A DNA stretch of 64,000 nt from Streptomyces ruber (GTDB lineage: Bacteria > Actinomycetota > Actinomycetes > Streptomycetales > Streptomycetaceae): positions 207,956 to 271,955 of the forward strand of contig NZ_BMQK01000006.1 of assembly GCF_014648075.1 (NCBI RefSeq). Direction: 5' to 3'. The notes under the pieces are model-generated. The model saw nothing but the letters and a program-made list of their open reading frames with translations. It was not told where the DNA came from and ran no database searches. The translations under genes were made by a program, and so were the position numbers. Shown here piece after piece: positions 28,223 to 35,052 of this stretch; position 1 is the first letter of the stretch; every line of letters begins with the position of its first letter.

Positions 28223-28265
28223 GATGTCCCCCTGCGTGTCCCCTGCGTGTGTGCCTGCGCGTCCC

Positions 28266-28697
28266 CTACGCGCTCCGGTCGACGATGCCCTGCTGGTAGC
28301 CCTCCAGCGCCCTGGCCACCGCCGGGTGGATCATGTCGGCGACCATGGGCAGCCCGACGTCGAACTCCACCTTCAGCTCGAGGGCGGCACCGTCGCCGTC
28401 GGTGCTCCCGACGACCTGCCAGTAGCCCTCGTACTCGCCGAGGTCGCCGTCGGTCTGCCGGAACTCCCAGCGGCGCCGGTCGTGGTCCAGGACGTCCTCC
28501 TGCTCCCACTCCATCTCCGAGCCCTTGAGCTCGACGACCCAGGCGGCGGTGCGGCGGTCGCCGTCCCGGCCGGTGATCGTCACCTCGTTGACGCCCTCCA
28601 TGAAGCCGGGGAACGCCTCGCAGTCCACGAGCACCTTCCACAACCGGTCCGGGCCGGCCGAGCCGGTGACGGTCCTGTGCATGACGGCCATGAACAT
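28266..28697 (-). CDS. SRPBCC/START-like lipid-binding protein (polyketide cyclase family)
   Basis: A 143-residue helix-grip protein (RatA/COQ10-aromatase-like) with WKVLVDCEAFPGFMEGV near the N-terminus and a long C-terminal helix. Family members bind hydrophobic ligands; some act as polyketide aromatases/cyclases. Two ATG codons lie close together; the first (28697) follows GGAAAGG. It is the first structural gene after the SARP and lies in the same operon as the aminotransferase and thioester reductase, so it may bind or chaperone the acyl product. Enzymatic function is not evident. Confidence 0.82.
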   Translation of the reverse strand: MFMAVMHRTVTGSAGPDRLWKVLVDCEAFPGFMEGVNEVTITGRDGDRRTAAWVVELKGSEMEWEQEDVLDHDRRRWEFRQTDGDLGEYEGYWQVVGSTDGDGAALELKVEFDVGLPMVADMIHPAVARALEGYQQGIVDRSA

Positions 28698-28712
28698 GTC
28701 CTTTCCGTGCTG

Positions 28713-28783
28713 ACAACGTCGGTGCCGGACGTCCGTGCCGACGACGTCCGTGCTGACACCGGTGAGGGGGACGTCCGTCCGGT
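28713..28783. repeat. Short tandem repeats, GACGTCCGTGCYGAC
   Basis: Two exact-length 15-bp units (28728-28742 and 28743-28757, one mismatch) are flanked by degenerate copies at about 28713-28727 and 28769-28783. They fill the gap between the SARP and SRPBCC genes. SARPs bind direct repeats upstream of target promoters, so this could be a site for the adjacent SARP (inference). Confidence 0.5.
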
Positions 28784-29745
28784 CAGGCGGAGTCCCTGCG
28801 GGGGACCCGCACCCTCTCCTCCACCAGAGCGGTCAGGCGCTCCAGCTCCGACCGGAGGACGTGCTGCTGCGAGGTCAGTTCCTCCACCCGGACCCGCAGC
28901 CGGACGAGTTCCCGACCGTGCGTGCCGGGACTGTCGACGAGGTCCGCGTCGTCCGGCCGGTCCCCGGCCACCGGGCGGTCCACGGCGGCCGGCCGGGGGC
29001 CGGCGGGGTCGCGGAGCACACGCACGTTGTCGGTCCGGGCGGGGGCGCCGGAGTCGGCCGCGCGCGGGCGCCACGCCGTCTCGCGCAGCGCCCGGGCCTC
29101 GCCGTGCCGCCCGCAGCGCTGCAGCGCGACGACGAGCTGGTCCCGGAGGCGGGTGCGCGTCGGGTGGGCGGCGGTTAGCTCCTCCAGCCGGTGCACGACC
29201 TGGCGGTGCGCGCCGAGCCGCAACTGGGCGTCGCAGAGGTCCTCCAGGGCGAGGAGCCGCTCCTCCTCCAGGCGCGCCGCGGCGGCCGAGCAGAGCGGAC
29301 CCTGGGTGACGCCCTCCAGCGCGGCTCCCTCCCACAGGCCGAGGGCCTTGCGCAGCAGCACCGCGGCGGCGTGCGGGTCGGCGTCCAGCAGGCGCTTCGC
29401 CCGGGTCACCTGGAGCCGGAAGCGCACGCCGTCGAGTTCGTCGGGCCGGGCCTGGAGCACGTAGCCGGAGCCGCGGACGACCAGGCGCGGCGTGTTGGCC
29501 CGGGAGGGTTCCACCTCGATGAGCTGCTGACGCAGCCGCGAGACGTGTGCCTGCAGCGCGTTGCCCGCCTTGTCGGGCGCGTTGTCGCCCCAGAGTTCGC
29601 GGATCAGTTCCTCGGTCGGCACCGGGGTGCCCGGACGCACCAGCAGCGCACCGAGCAGCACCCGCTGCTTGGGACTGGTCAGCTGCACGCTCCGCTGCCT
29701 GACGTCGTCGTAGATCCCAGGCGGCCCCAGAACCCGGAACTGCAT
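28783..29745 (-). CDS. SARP-family regulator with C-terminal coiled coil
   Basis: A 320-residue protein: an OmpR-like winged helix (about 1-95, VQLTSPKQRVLLGALLVRPG), a BTAD domain (about 100-230), a disordered Pro/Arg-rich segment, then a heptad-like helix (about 283-315, ELVRLRVRVEELTSQQHVLR onward) resembling a leucine zipper. Ordinary small SARPs end after BTAD, so the zipper is unusual. The ATG at 29745 follows GGAGG exactly. It is divergent from the flavin amine oxidase gene, and the spacer holds two palindromes. It presumably activates the downstream SRPBCC-aminotransferase-reductase genes. Confidence 0.9.
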   Translation of the reverse strand: MQFRVLGPPGIYDDVRQRSVQLTSPKQRVLLGALLVRPGTPVPTEELIRELWGDNAPDKAGNALQAHVSRLRQQLIEVEPSRANTPRLVVRGSGYVLQARPDELDGVRFRLQVTRAKRLLDADPHAAAVLLRKALGLWEGAALEGVTQGPLCSAAAARLEEERLLALEDLCDAQLRLGAHRQVVHRLEELTAAHPTRTRLRDQLVVALQRCGRHGEARALRETAWRPRAADSGAPARTDNVRVLRDPAGPRPAAVDRPVAGDRPDDADLVDSPGTHGRELVRLRVRVEELTSQQHVLRSELERLTALVEERVRVPRRDSA

Positions 29746-29821
29746 CGAAACCTCCATCGGTCGTCGCGGCCTTGAGCACCTGACGCACATGAAGGGACCA
29801 CGCGCGCCGGACCGGGCGCAT

Positions 29822-29837
29822 GAGTACCCGGGTACTC
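29822..29837. promoter_or_regulatory. Perfect 16-bp palindrome upstream of the SARP gene
   Basis: GAGTACCCGGGTACTC is fully self-complementary and lies 77 bp upstream of the SARP start. It shares GAGTA/TACTC arms with the TGAGT-N7-ACTCA sites, but its spacing is one base longer. Confidence 0.5.
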
Positions 29838-29919
29838 CAAAGCGCGGTCGCGTTCCGTCGGCCGGCCCGCGTGGGCCGGTGCCGACCGCGCCTTTCGCCG
29901 TGTCGGACGGCCGGGAAGG

Positions 29920-29936
29920 TGAGTGGCGGTTACTCA
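29920..29936. promoter_or_regulatory. Candidate operator, TGAGT-N7-ACTCA type, copy 3
   Basis: TGAGTGGCGGTTACTCA. On the opposite strand it reads TGAGTAACCGCCACTCA, sharing its arms and CCGCC core with the 7708-7724 site. It lies between the divergent SARP and flavin oxidase genes. Confidence 0.6.
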
Positions 29937-30008
29937 GGCGGGCGCGCGCCCGCCTGTGGTGCGCTGTTGTGCCCAGACGCCGTCGGGAGATCCGGGGAGT
30001 TGAGTGGC

Positions 30009-31160
30009 ATGACGCGTTGGGACGCCGAGGCCGCGGTGGTGGGACTGGGAGCGTGGGGGGCGGCGGCTCTGTGGCGCCTGGCGTCCCGGGGTGTCGACGT
30101 CGTCGGGTTCGAACGGTTCACGCCGGGCCACGCCTTCGGCCCGGCGCACGGCGGCTCCCACGCGCTCCGCGTCGCCGGTCCGGGCCATCCCGGTCTGGTG
30201 CCGCTGGCCCGCAGGTCGAGGGAGCTGTGGCCGGAGCTGGAGGACAGCGGCGGGGAGAGCCTGTTCGTGCCCTGCGGCGGGCTGGTGGTCGGGCCCGAGG
30301 GCGGGCCGGTCGTGGGCGGCACGCTGCGCGCGGCACGGGCACACGGCGTTCCGGTCCGCACCTTCACGGCCAGTGCCCTGCGGTTCCAGTACCCGCGCCA
30401 CACCGGCGTGCCCGCCCACCACATGGGCGTGTGGGAGCCGTCCGCGGGGCTCGTACGGCCGGAGCGTGCGGTGCGGACCGCGGTCGCCGTCGCCGAGGAG
30501 GCGGGCGCGCGTGTGTACGCCGACTCCCGGGTCACCGTGGTCGAGCCGGTGCCCGGCGGGATCCGTCTGCACACGGCGGAACGGTCGCTGAGGGTGCGTC
30601 AGGTCGTCGTCACGGCGGGTCCCTGGCTTCCGGCGCTGCTGCCGGGGCTGCCCCTGGAGACGGTCCGCGCGCCCGTCACCTGGTGGCGCCCGCTGGAACC
30701 GGGCGACGACTTCGGTCCGGAGGCCTTCCCGGCGTTCGCCCGGGAACTGGAGGACGGACGCGTCCTGTGGGGCGACGGCGCCCGGGCCGGCGACGGCATC
30801 AGGCTCGGCCTGGACGGCGGCTGCGGTGTGGCCAAGCCGGTGGATCCCGAGGGCGCCGACCGCTCGGTGGTCCCGGACGACTGGGCGGACCTGGCCCGGC
30901 TGCTGCCGGCCAAGGTGCCGGGGCTCGAACCGCTGCCCGCCCGGGTCGCGGCGGGCACCCGGACCCGCACGCCGGACGGACTGTACCTGCTCGGCCGTCC
31001 CGGCGGCGATCCGCGGGTGGTCGTCGCGGGCGGCGACGACGCCCACGGCCTCGCACACGCCCCCGGCGTCGGCGAGGCGCTCGCGGACCTCGTACAGGGG
31101 GTACGGGGGGACGACCCCGCGGCGGCGCCGGGCTTCCTCTCCCCGGACCGCTTCGCCTGA
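30009..31160 (+). CDS. FAD-dependent amine oxidase, sarcosine oxidase/SolA-like
   Basis: A 383-residue D-amino-acid-oxidase-fold (DAO) flavoprotein. The N-terminal dinucleotide site is VVGLGAWGAAALWRLA, and GPAHGGSHALR matches the SHGxTR region of monomeric sarcosine and N-methyltryptophan oxidases. The block that carries the covalent-FAD cysteine in that family (CxYTxTPD) reads GTRTRTPDG here, so the Cys is replaced and FAD is probably non-covalent. The ATG at 30009 is preferred (GGGGAG upstream, FAD motif immediately after); the frame is open to 29820. It is divergent from the SARP gene and shares the palindrome, so it probably oxidises the amine product or an N-methyl group (inference). 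Confidence 0.82.
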   Translation: MTRWDAEAAVVGLGAWGAAALWRLASRGVDVVGFERFTPGHAFGPAHGGSHALRVAGPGHPGLVPLARRSRELWPELEDSGGESLFVPCGGLVVGPEGGPVVGGTLRAARAHGVPVRTFTASALRFQYPRHTGVPAHHMGVWEPSAGLVRPERAVRTAVAVAEEAGARVYADSRVTVVEPVPGGIRLHTAERSLRVRQVVVTAGPWLPALLPGLPLETVRAPVTWWRPLEPGDDFGPEAFPAFARELEDGRVLWGDGARAGDGIRLGLDGGCGVAKPVDPEGADRSVVPDDWADLARLLPAKVPGLEPLPARVAAGTRTRTPDGLYLLGRPGGDPRVVVAGGDDAHGLAHAPGVGEALADLVQGVRGDDPAAAPGFLSPDRFA

Positions 31161-31175
31161 CCGGCGTACGGCCAG

Positions 31176-31197
31176 CGGCGGGGCGCGTGCCCCGCCG
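31176..31197. terminator. Hairpin between convergent genes
   Basis: A 9-bp stem CGGCGGGGC/GCCCCGCCG with a GCGT loop lies just after the flavin oxidase stop and before the convergent SDR gene. It marks a plausible right edge of the biosynthetic locus. Confidence 0.65.
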
Positions 31198-31205
31198 GTC
31201 CCGGG

Positions 31206-32048
31206 TCAGTTCGCCGCACCCTCGGCGGCGGGAACTCCCGTGCCGTTCGCGGGCTCCAGAACCTTGCGGCAGATGCGCTCGCCGACCCACGCCACCAGGG
31301 TGCGCGGACGACGCGGCTGCAGATGCGCCATGATCGCGTTGCCCAGGCCCGGCGTCACATAGGCGCGGTCGCGGTCGAGGGCGTGCAACGCCGTCCGGAC
31401 GACCGGCCCGGGCGTGCTGAAACCGCCGGCGACGGCTGCGTTGCGGGTGCCGATGACCTCGAAGAACCTCGTCTCCACGGGTCCGGGGCACAGGGCGGTG
31501 ACACGGATGCCGCGGCCCCGGTACTCCTGGCGCAGCGCGAGGGAGAAGTTGAGCACGAACGCCTTGGAGGCGCTGTAGACGGAGAGGTACGGGCTGGGCT
31601 GGTAGCCCGCGGTGGAGCCGACGTTGAGGACGGCGCCGGTGCCGCGCTCCACCATGCCCGGCAGCAGGGCGTGCGTGAGGTCGACGAGCGCGACGACGTT
31701 CACCATGAGCAGTTCGTGGTCGCGTTCCGCGTCGATCTCCTCGAAGCGGCCGGCGGTGCCGAACCCGGCGTTGTTCACCAGCAGGTCGACGGTGAGCGAA
31801 CGGTCGGCGAGCTCCTGGGCCACCGCGCGGCCCGCGTGCGGCAGGCCGAGGTCCTGCACCACGACGTGGGTCTTGACGCCGTGCACGGCCCGCAGTTCCT
31901 CGGCGACCGCCTCGAGCCTGTCCCGGGAGCGCGCGACCAGGACGAGGTCGTGGCCCCGGGCGGCGAGCTGGGAGGCGAACTCCGTGCCGAGTCCGGAGGA
32001 GGCACCGGTGACCAGTGCGGTGGACGGGACGGTCGGGACAGTGCTCAT
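31206..32048 (-). CDS. Short-chain dehydrogenase/reductase
   Basis: A 280-residue classical SDR with the cofactor site TGASSGLG, NNAGFG, catalytic Ser in NVGSTAG and YSASK (Tyr-x3-Lys). It is of the DltE/YqjQ-like group that reduces undefined carbonyl compounds. The ATG at 32048 follows AAGGGG; an alternative in-frame ATG at 32066 also has a GAGGAG box. It lies downstream of the convergent terminator and is monocistronic, so there is no strong reason to join it to the biosynthetic locus. Confidence 0.88.
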   Translation of the reverse strand: MSTVPTVPSTALVTGASSGLGTEFASQLAARGHDLVLVARSRDRLEAVAEELRAVHGVKTHVVVQDLGLPHAGRAVAQELADRSLTVDLLVNNAGFGTAGRFEEIDAERDHELLMVNVVALVDLTHALLPGMVERGTGAVLNVGSTAGYQPSPYLSVYSASKAFVLNFSLALRQEYRGRGIRVTALCPGPVETRFFEVIGTRNAAVAGGFSTPGPVVRTALHALDRDRAYVTPGLGNAIMAHLQPRRPRTLVAWVGERICRKVLEPANGTGVPAAEGAAN

Positions 32049-32306
32049 GGTGAACCCCTTCGGCATGACGGCTGACTCCTCGCGCCCGTGGGCCGGGCGT
32101 GGCCGACGCGTCGCCGAACCCGTACCGTCCGGTCCGTCGTGTTCCGCCGCCCCCTCGTTCCCGAGGCTCTCCACCGCGGCGCGCCCTCCGGCGGACCGGA
32201 CCCCGACGCGTCGGCCACGCCCGTGCGCGTCAATCTACTGAGGCTCCCGGCCGGCGCGCGCCCGCGCTGACACGGCCTGACACGTCAGCGCGGCGGGCGG
32301 CGCGCA

Positions 32307-32789
32307 CTACAGGGCCCGGTACATGACGTGCAGTCCCACCCGGCCGTGCCGCGGGTGTTCGAAGGCGTCCGGGACGGTGCCGAGGACGGTGAAGCCGAGC
32401 GAGGTCCACAGCGCGACCGCGGGGTTGGTCTCGACGACGGCGTTGAAGACCATGCCGCGGTAGCCGCCCGCCTTCGCGGCGGCGAGCACGTGTTCGGCGA
32501 GGGCGCGGCCGATGCCGCGGCCGCCGTGCTCGGGGTCGACCATGAAGCCCGCGTTGGCGATGCCCGCGGCGGGCCCGCCGTAGTTGGGCGTGACGTAGGC
32601 GGAGCCGACGACGGCGCCCGTCCCGTCCTCGGCGACGTACACGCGCTTGGGCGGTGCCGTCCACAGGCCGCGGGCGATGTCCTCGGGGGTGTCCGGGTCC
32701 CAGGTGTACGTCTCTCCGGCGGCCACGATGCGGTGCCAGAACGGCCAGATGCGCGGCCAGTCGTCAGCGGTGGCTTCCCTGATCAGCAT
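32307..32789 (-). CDS. GNAT-family N-acetyltransferase
   Basis: A 160-residue acetyltransferase of the phosphinothricin/MnaT-like group. The acetyl-CoA site is EHGGRGIGRALAEHV; the FNAVVETNPAVALWTSLGF block follows, where Asn and Glu are typical of this subgroup, and the C-terminus is GRVGLHVMYRAL. The ATG at 32789 begins directly with MLIREATADDWP, the normal family start. It probably acetylates a small amine or amino acid; the substrate is unknown. Confidence 0.9.
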   Translation of the reverse strand: MLIREATADDWPRIWPFWHRIVAAGETYTWDPDTPEDIARGLWTAPPKRVYVAEDGTGAVVGSAYVTPNYGGPAAGIANAGFMVDPEHGGRGIGRALAEHVLAAAKAGGYRGMVFNAVVETNPAVALWTSLGFTVLGTVPDAFEHPRHGRVGLHVMYRAL

Positions 32790-32843
32790 GGGCGCGAGTC
32801 TGGCACGCCCATGCTGCCGGTTCGCGGCGGGGTGCTCGCCGGA

Positions 32844-33020
32844 TCAGTCCACGCTGGGGAGGATGTGGGGCTCGGCGAGGTCGTCCTCGTATCCGGCGAG
32901 GCGGATCGGGGCGGACCTGGCCCACACGTCGAGGCTGCCGAGCTCTCCCTTGGGCCGGCGGCCGATGCGGTCCGTGCGTTCCTCGGGGCGCTGATCGCGA
33001 TGGGGCTTCTCCGGTGTCAC
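32844..33020 (-). CDS. Small conserved-looking protein, 58 residues
   Basis: A short gene starting at GTG 33020 with an excellent GAAGGAG box 6 nt upstream. The N-terminal half is very basic and charged (EKPHRDQRPEERTDRIGRR). The C-terminal half, KGELGSLDVWARSAPIRLAG then YEDDLAEPHILPSVD, looks ordered. Codon choice is typical of the host. No membrane segment or signal peptide. I have the impression of similar short proteins in other streptomycetes but cannot name a family, and the function is unknown. It stands alone downstream of nothing co-directional within 380 bp. Confidence 0.65.
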   Translation of the reverse strand: MTPEKPHRDQRPEERTDRIGRRPKGELGSLDVWARSAPIRLAGYEDDLAEPHILPSVD

Positions 33021-33404
33021 CGCGCACTCCTTCTGTGTCGGGTCACCCTCGGGACGGATCGGCCGGCCCGCGGCCTCGCGTCCGGTGTCCGCCCGGGTGC
33101 GGATCGGGATCGTGCGGACGCGGTGGCGCCTTTCGTCGCTGCGTGGCGAGAGCAGACCGTGGTGACCGGCTTGTCCCGGGACGGACCGCGGGTATGGGTG
33201 TCACCCGTTTCTCGCTGTCCGTCCGCTCCACATTACCCATATGAGCGGCCCCCCGCTCGATGGGGCTGAAAAGTTCGGGTAACTGTCTCAAGTCGTTCCC
33301 CCGCCCATTTCACCCCATCCCACACCGCTTCGACACCTTTTTCAGCAGGACGGAGTCCCACGTCCGGCGGAGCGCCGTGCGGGCCCGTCCCGAGTCCGGC
33401 GGGA
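33021..33404. other. Intergenic region
   Basis: 384 bp between the 58-residue gene and the 3' end of the zinc-ribbon SDR. No gene or strong hairpin was recognised. It is locally AT-richer (about 33280-33360), consistent with a promoter for the small gene on the minus strand. Confidence 0.4.
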
Positions 33405-34943
33405 CTACCACCTGCCCGGCGCGTAGTCCTTCAGGAAGACGCCGTACAGGTCCTCGCCCTGCTCGCCGCGCACGATCGGGTCGTAGACGCGGGCCGCGCC
33501 GTCCACCAGGTCGAGCGGGGCGTGGAAGCCGGCCTCGGCGAGCCGCACCTTGTCCGGATGCGGACGCTCGTCGGTGATCCAGCCGGTGTCCACGGCGGTC
33601 ATCAGGATGCCGTCCTTCTCGAACATCTCCTGGGCGCTGGTGCGCGTGAGCATGTTCAGCGCGGCCTTGGCCATGTTGGTGTGCGGATGGCCGGCCCCCT
33701 TGTAGCCGCGGTCGAAGACGCCCTCCATCGCGGAGACGTTGACGACGTAGGTGCGGCGGGCCGGCGAGGCCGCCATCGCCGGGCGCAGCCGGCTGATCAG
33801 GATGAAGGGCGCCGTCGAGTTGGCCAGCTGGACCTCCAGCAGCTCGACCGGCGTCACCTCGTCCACGGTCTGCACCCAGCTGTTGGTGTCGTGCAGGTCG
33901 GGCACCAGGCCGCCGGCGTCGATCGCCGTCCCGGCCGCGATGCGCTCCAGGGACGCCGAGCCGGAGACGAGGGCGAGGTCGGTGACGTCCTGGGCGGTCA
34001 GCGCGCCGCCCCCGGCGACCGGCAGCGCGGCCACGGCGCCGGAGCCGAAGGTGCCGATCACCTCGGCCGCGGGCAGTTCACCGGCGGGCAGCGGGGCCGA
34101 CTCGGCGGCGACCAGCTCGCTGTACGCCTGCGGGGAGCGTCGGACGGTCTGCGCCGCGTTGTTGATCAGGATGTCGAGCGGGCCCTCGGCGGAAACCGAG
34201 TCGGCGAGGGCCACCACCTGCGCCGGGTCGCGCAGGTCGATACCGACGATCTTCAGCCGGTGTATCCAGTCGGCGCTGTCCGGCTGGGCCTTGAAGCGGC
34301 GTATCGCGTCGTTGGGGAAACGGGTCGTGACGGTGGTGTGGGCGCCGTCACGCAGCAGCCGCAGGGCTATGTACATGCCGATCTTGGCACGGCCGCCGGT
34401 CAGCAGCGCGCGCTTGCCGGTGAGGTCGGCGCGGGCGTCGCGGCGGGCCCTGTTCTCGGCGGCGCAGTCCGGGCAGAGCTGGTGGTAGAAGTAGTCGACC
34501 TCGACGTACCGGGTCTTGCAGACGTAGCAGGACCGCGGGCGCTTCAGCACCCCCGCGAGCTGCCCGTTCCGGGTGCGGGAGGACGGCAGGATGCCCTCGG
34601 TCTCGTCGTCGATGCGCTCGGCGGAACCGGTGGCGGTGGCCTCGGTGACCGCCTTGTCGTGCGCGGTCTTGGCGGCCCGGCGCTCCTGGCGGCGGCGCTG
34701 CTTGACGGTGCGGTAGATGTGCGAGGTGGCCCGGCGCACCGCGATCGCGTCGGGATGGTCGACCTCGATGCCGTCGAGCTCCTTCAGCACGTCGAGGCAG
34801 ACGGCGAGCCGCTCGGGGTCGATGCCGGGGCCGTACGACACCGCCGCCTCGCCGCCGGGGCCGCGCGCCGCCTCGTCCGCGCCCGGGGCGGCGGCCGCCT
34901 CGTCCACGGCCGGAGCCGCCCGGCCGTCCTCTGTCACCGTCAT
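33405..34943 (-). CDS. SDR-like protein with N-terminal zinc ribbon
   Basis: About 512 residues. An acidic Ala-rich N-terminus is followed by a Lys/Arg-rich helical region (about 80-115), then a treble-clef-like zinc ribbon (CYVCKTRY, 15 residues, CPDCAAENR). The Rossmann domain starts with LLTGGRAKIGMYIALRLLRD, and NNAAQT is present. The usual catalytic Tyr-x3-Lys reads HTNMAKAALN, so the Tyr appears lost although Ser (NVSAMEG) and Lys remain. Known relatives are long SDR-annotated proteins of actinobacteria and plants. ATG 34943 is preferred; GTG 34967 is an alternative with a similar ribosome site. Enzymatic activity is uncertain. Confidence 0.8.
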   Translation of the reverse strand: MTVTEDGRAAPAVDEAAAAPGADEAARGPGGEAAVSYGPGIDPERLAVCLDVLKELDGIEVDHPDAIAVRRATSHIYRTVKQRRRQERRAAKTAHDKAVTEATATGSAERIDDETEGILPSSRTRNGQLAGVLKRPRSCYVCKTRYVEVDYFYHQLCPDCAAENRARRDARADLTGKRALLTGGRAKIGMYIALRLLRDGAHTTVTTRFPNDAIRRFKAQPDSADWIHRLKIVGIDLRDPAQVVALADSVSAEGPLDILINNAAQTVRRSPQAYSELVAAESAPLPAGELPAAEVIGTFGSGAVAALPVAGGGALTAQDVTDLALVSGSASLERIAAGTAIDAGGLVPDLHDTNSWVQTVDEVTPVELLEVQLANSTAPFILISRLRPAMAASPARRTYVVNVSAMEGVFDRGYKGAGHPHTNMAKAALNMLTRTSAQEMFEKDGILMTAVDTGWITDERPHPDKVRLAEAGFHAPLDLVDGAARVYDPIVRGEQGEDLYGVFLKDYAPGRW

Positions 34944-35052
34944 CGCACTGCCGTTCCTGAGATCCACCCGCGGCGCTCCTGCCGCGCCCGCTGTTCGAAC
35001 GGGGCATTCTACGAAGCGGTGTGCCGGGCGGCCAAAAACGGGACGCGGGCGC

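Noticed and set aside
1..31160. PfaD-type enoyl reductase or phosphopantetheinyl transferase in the locus
   Set aside because: Neither is present in the window. They may lie left of base 1 or elsewhere in the genome.
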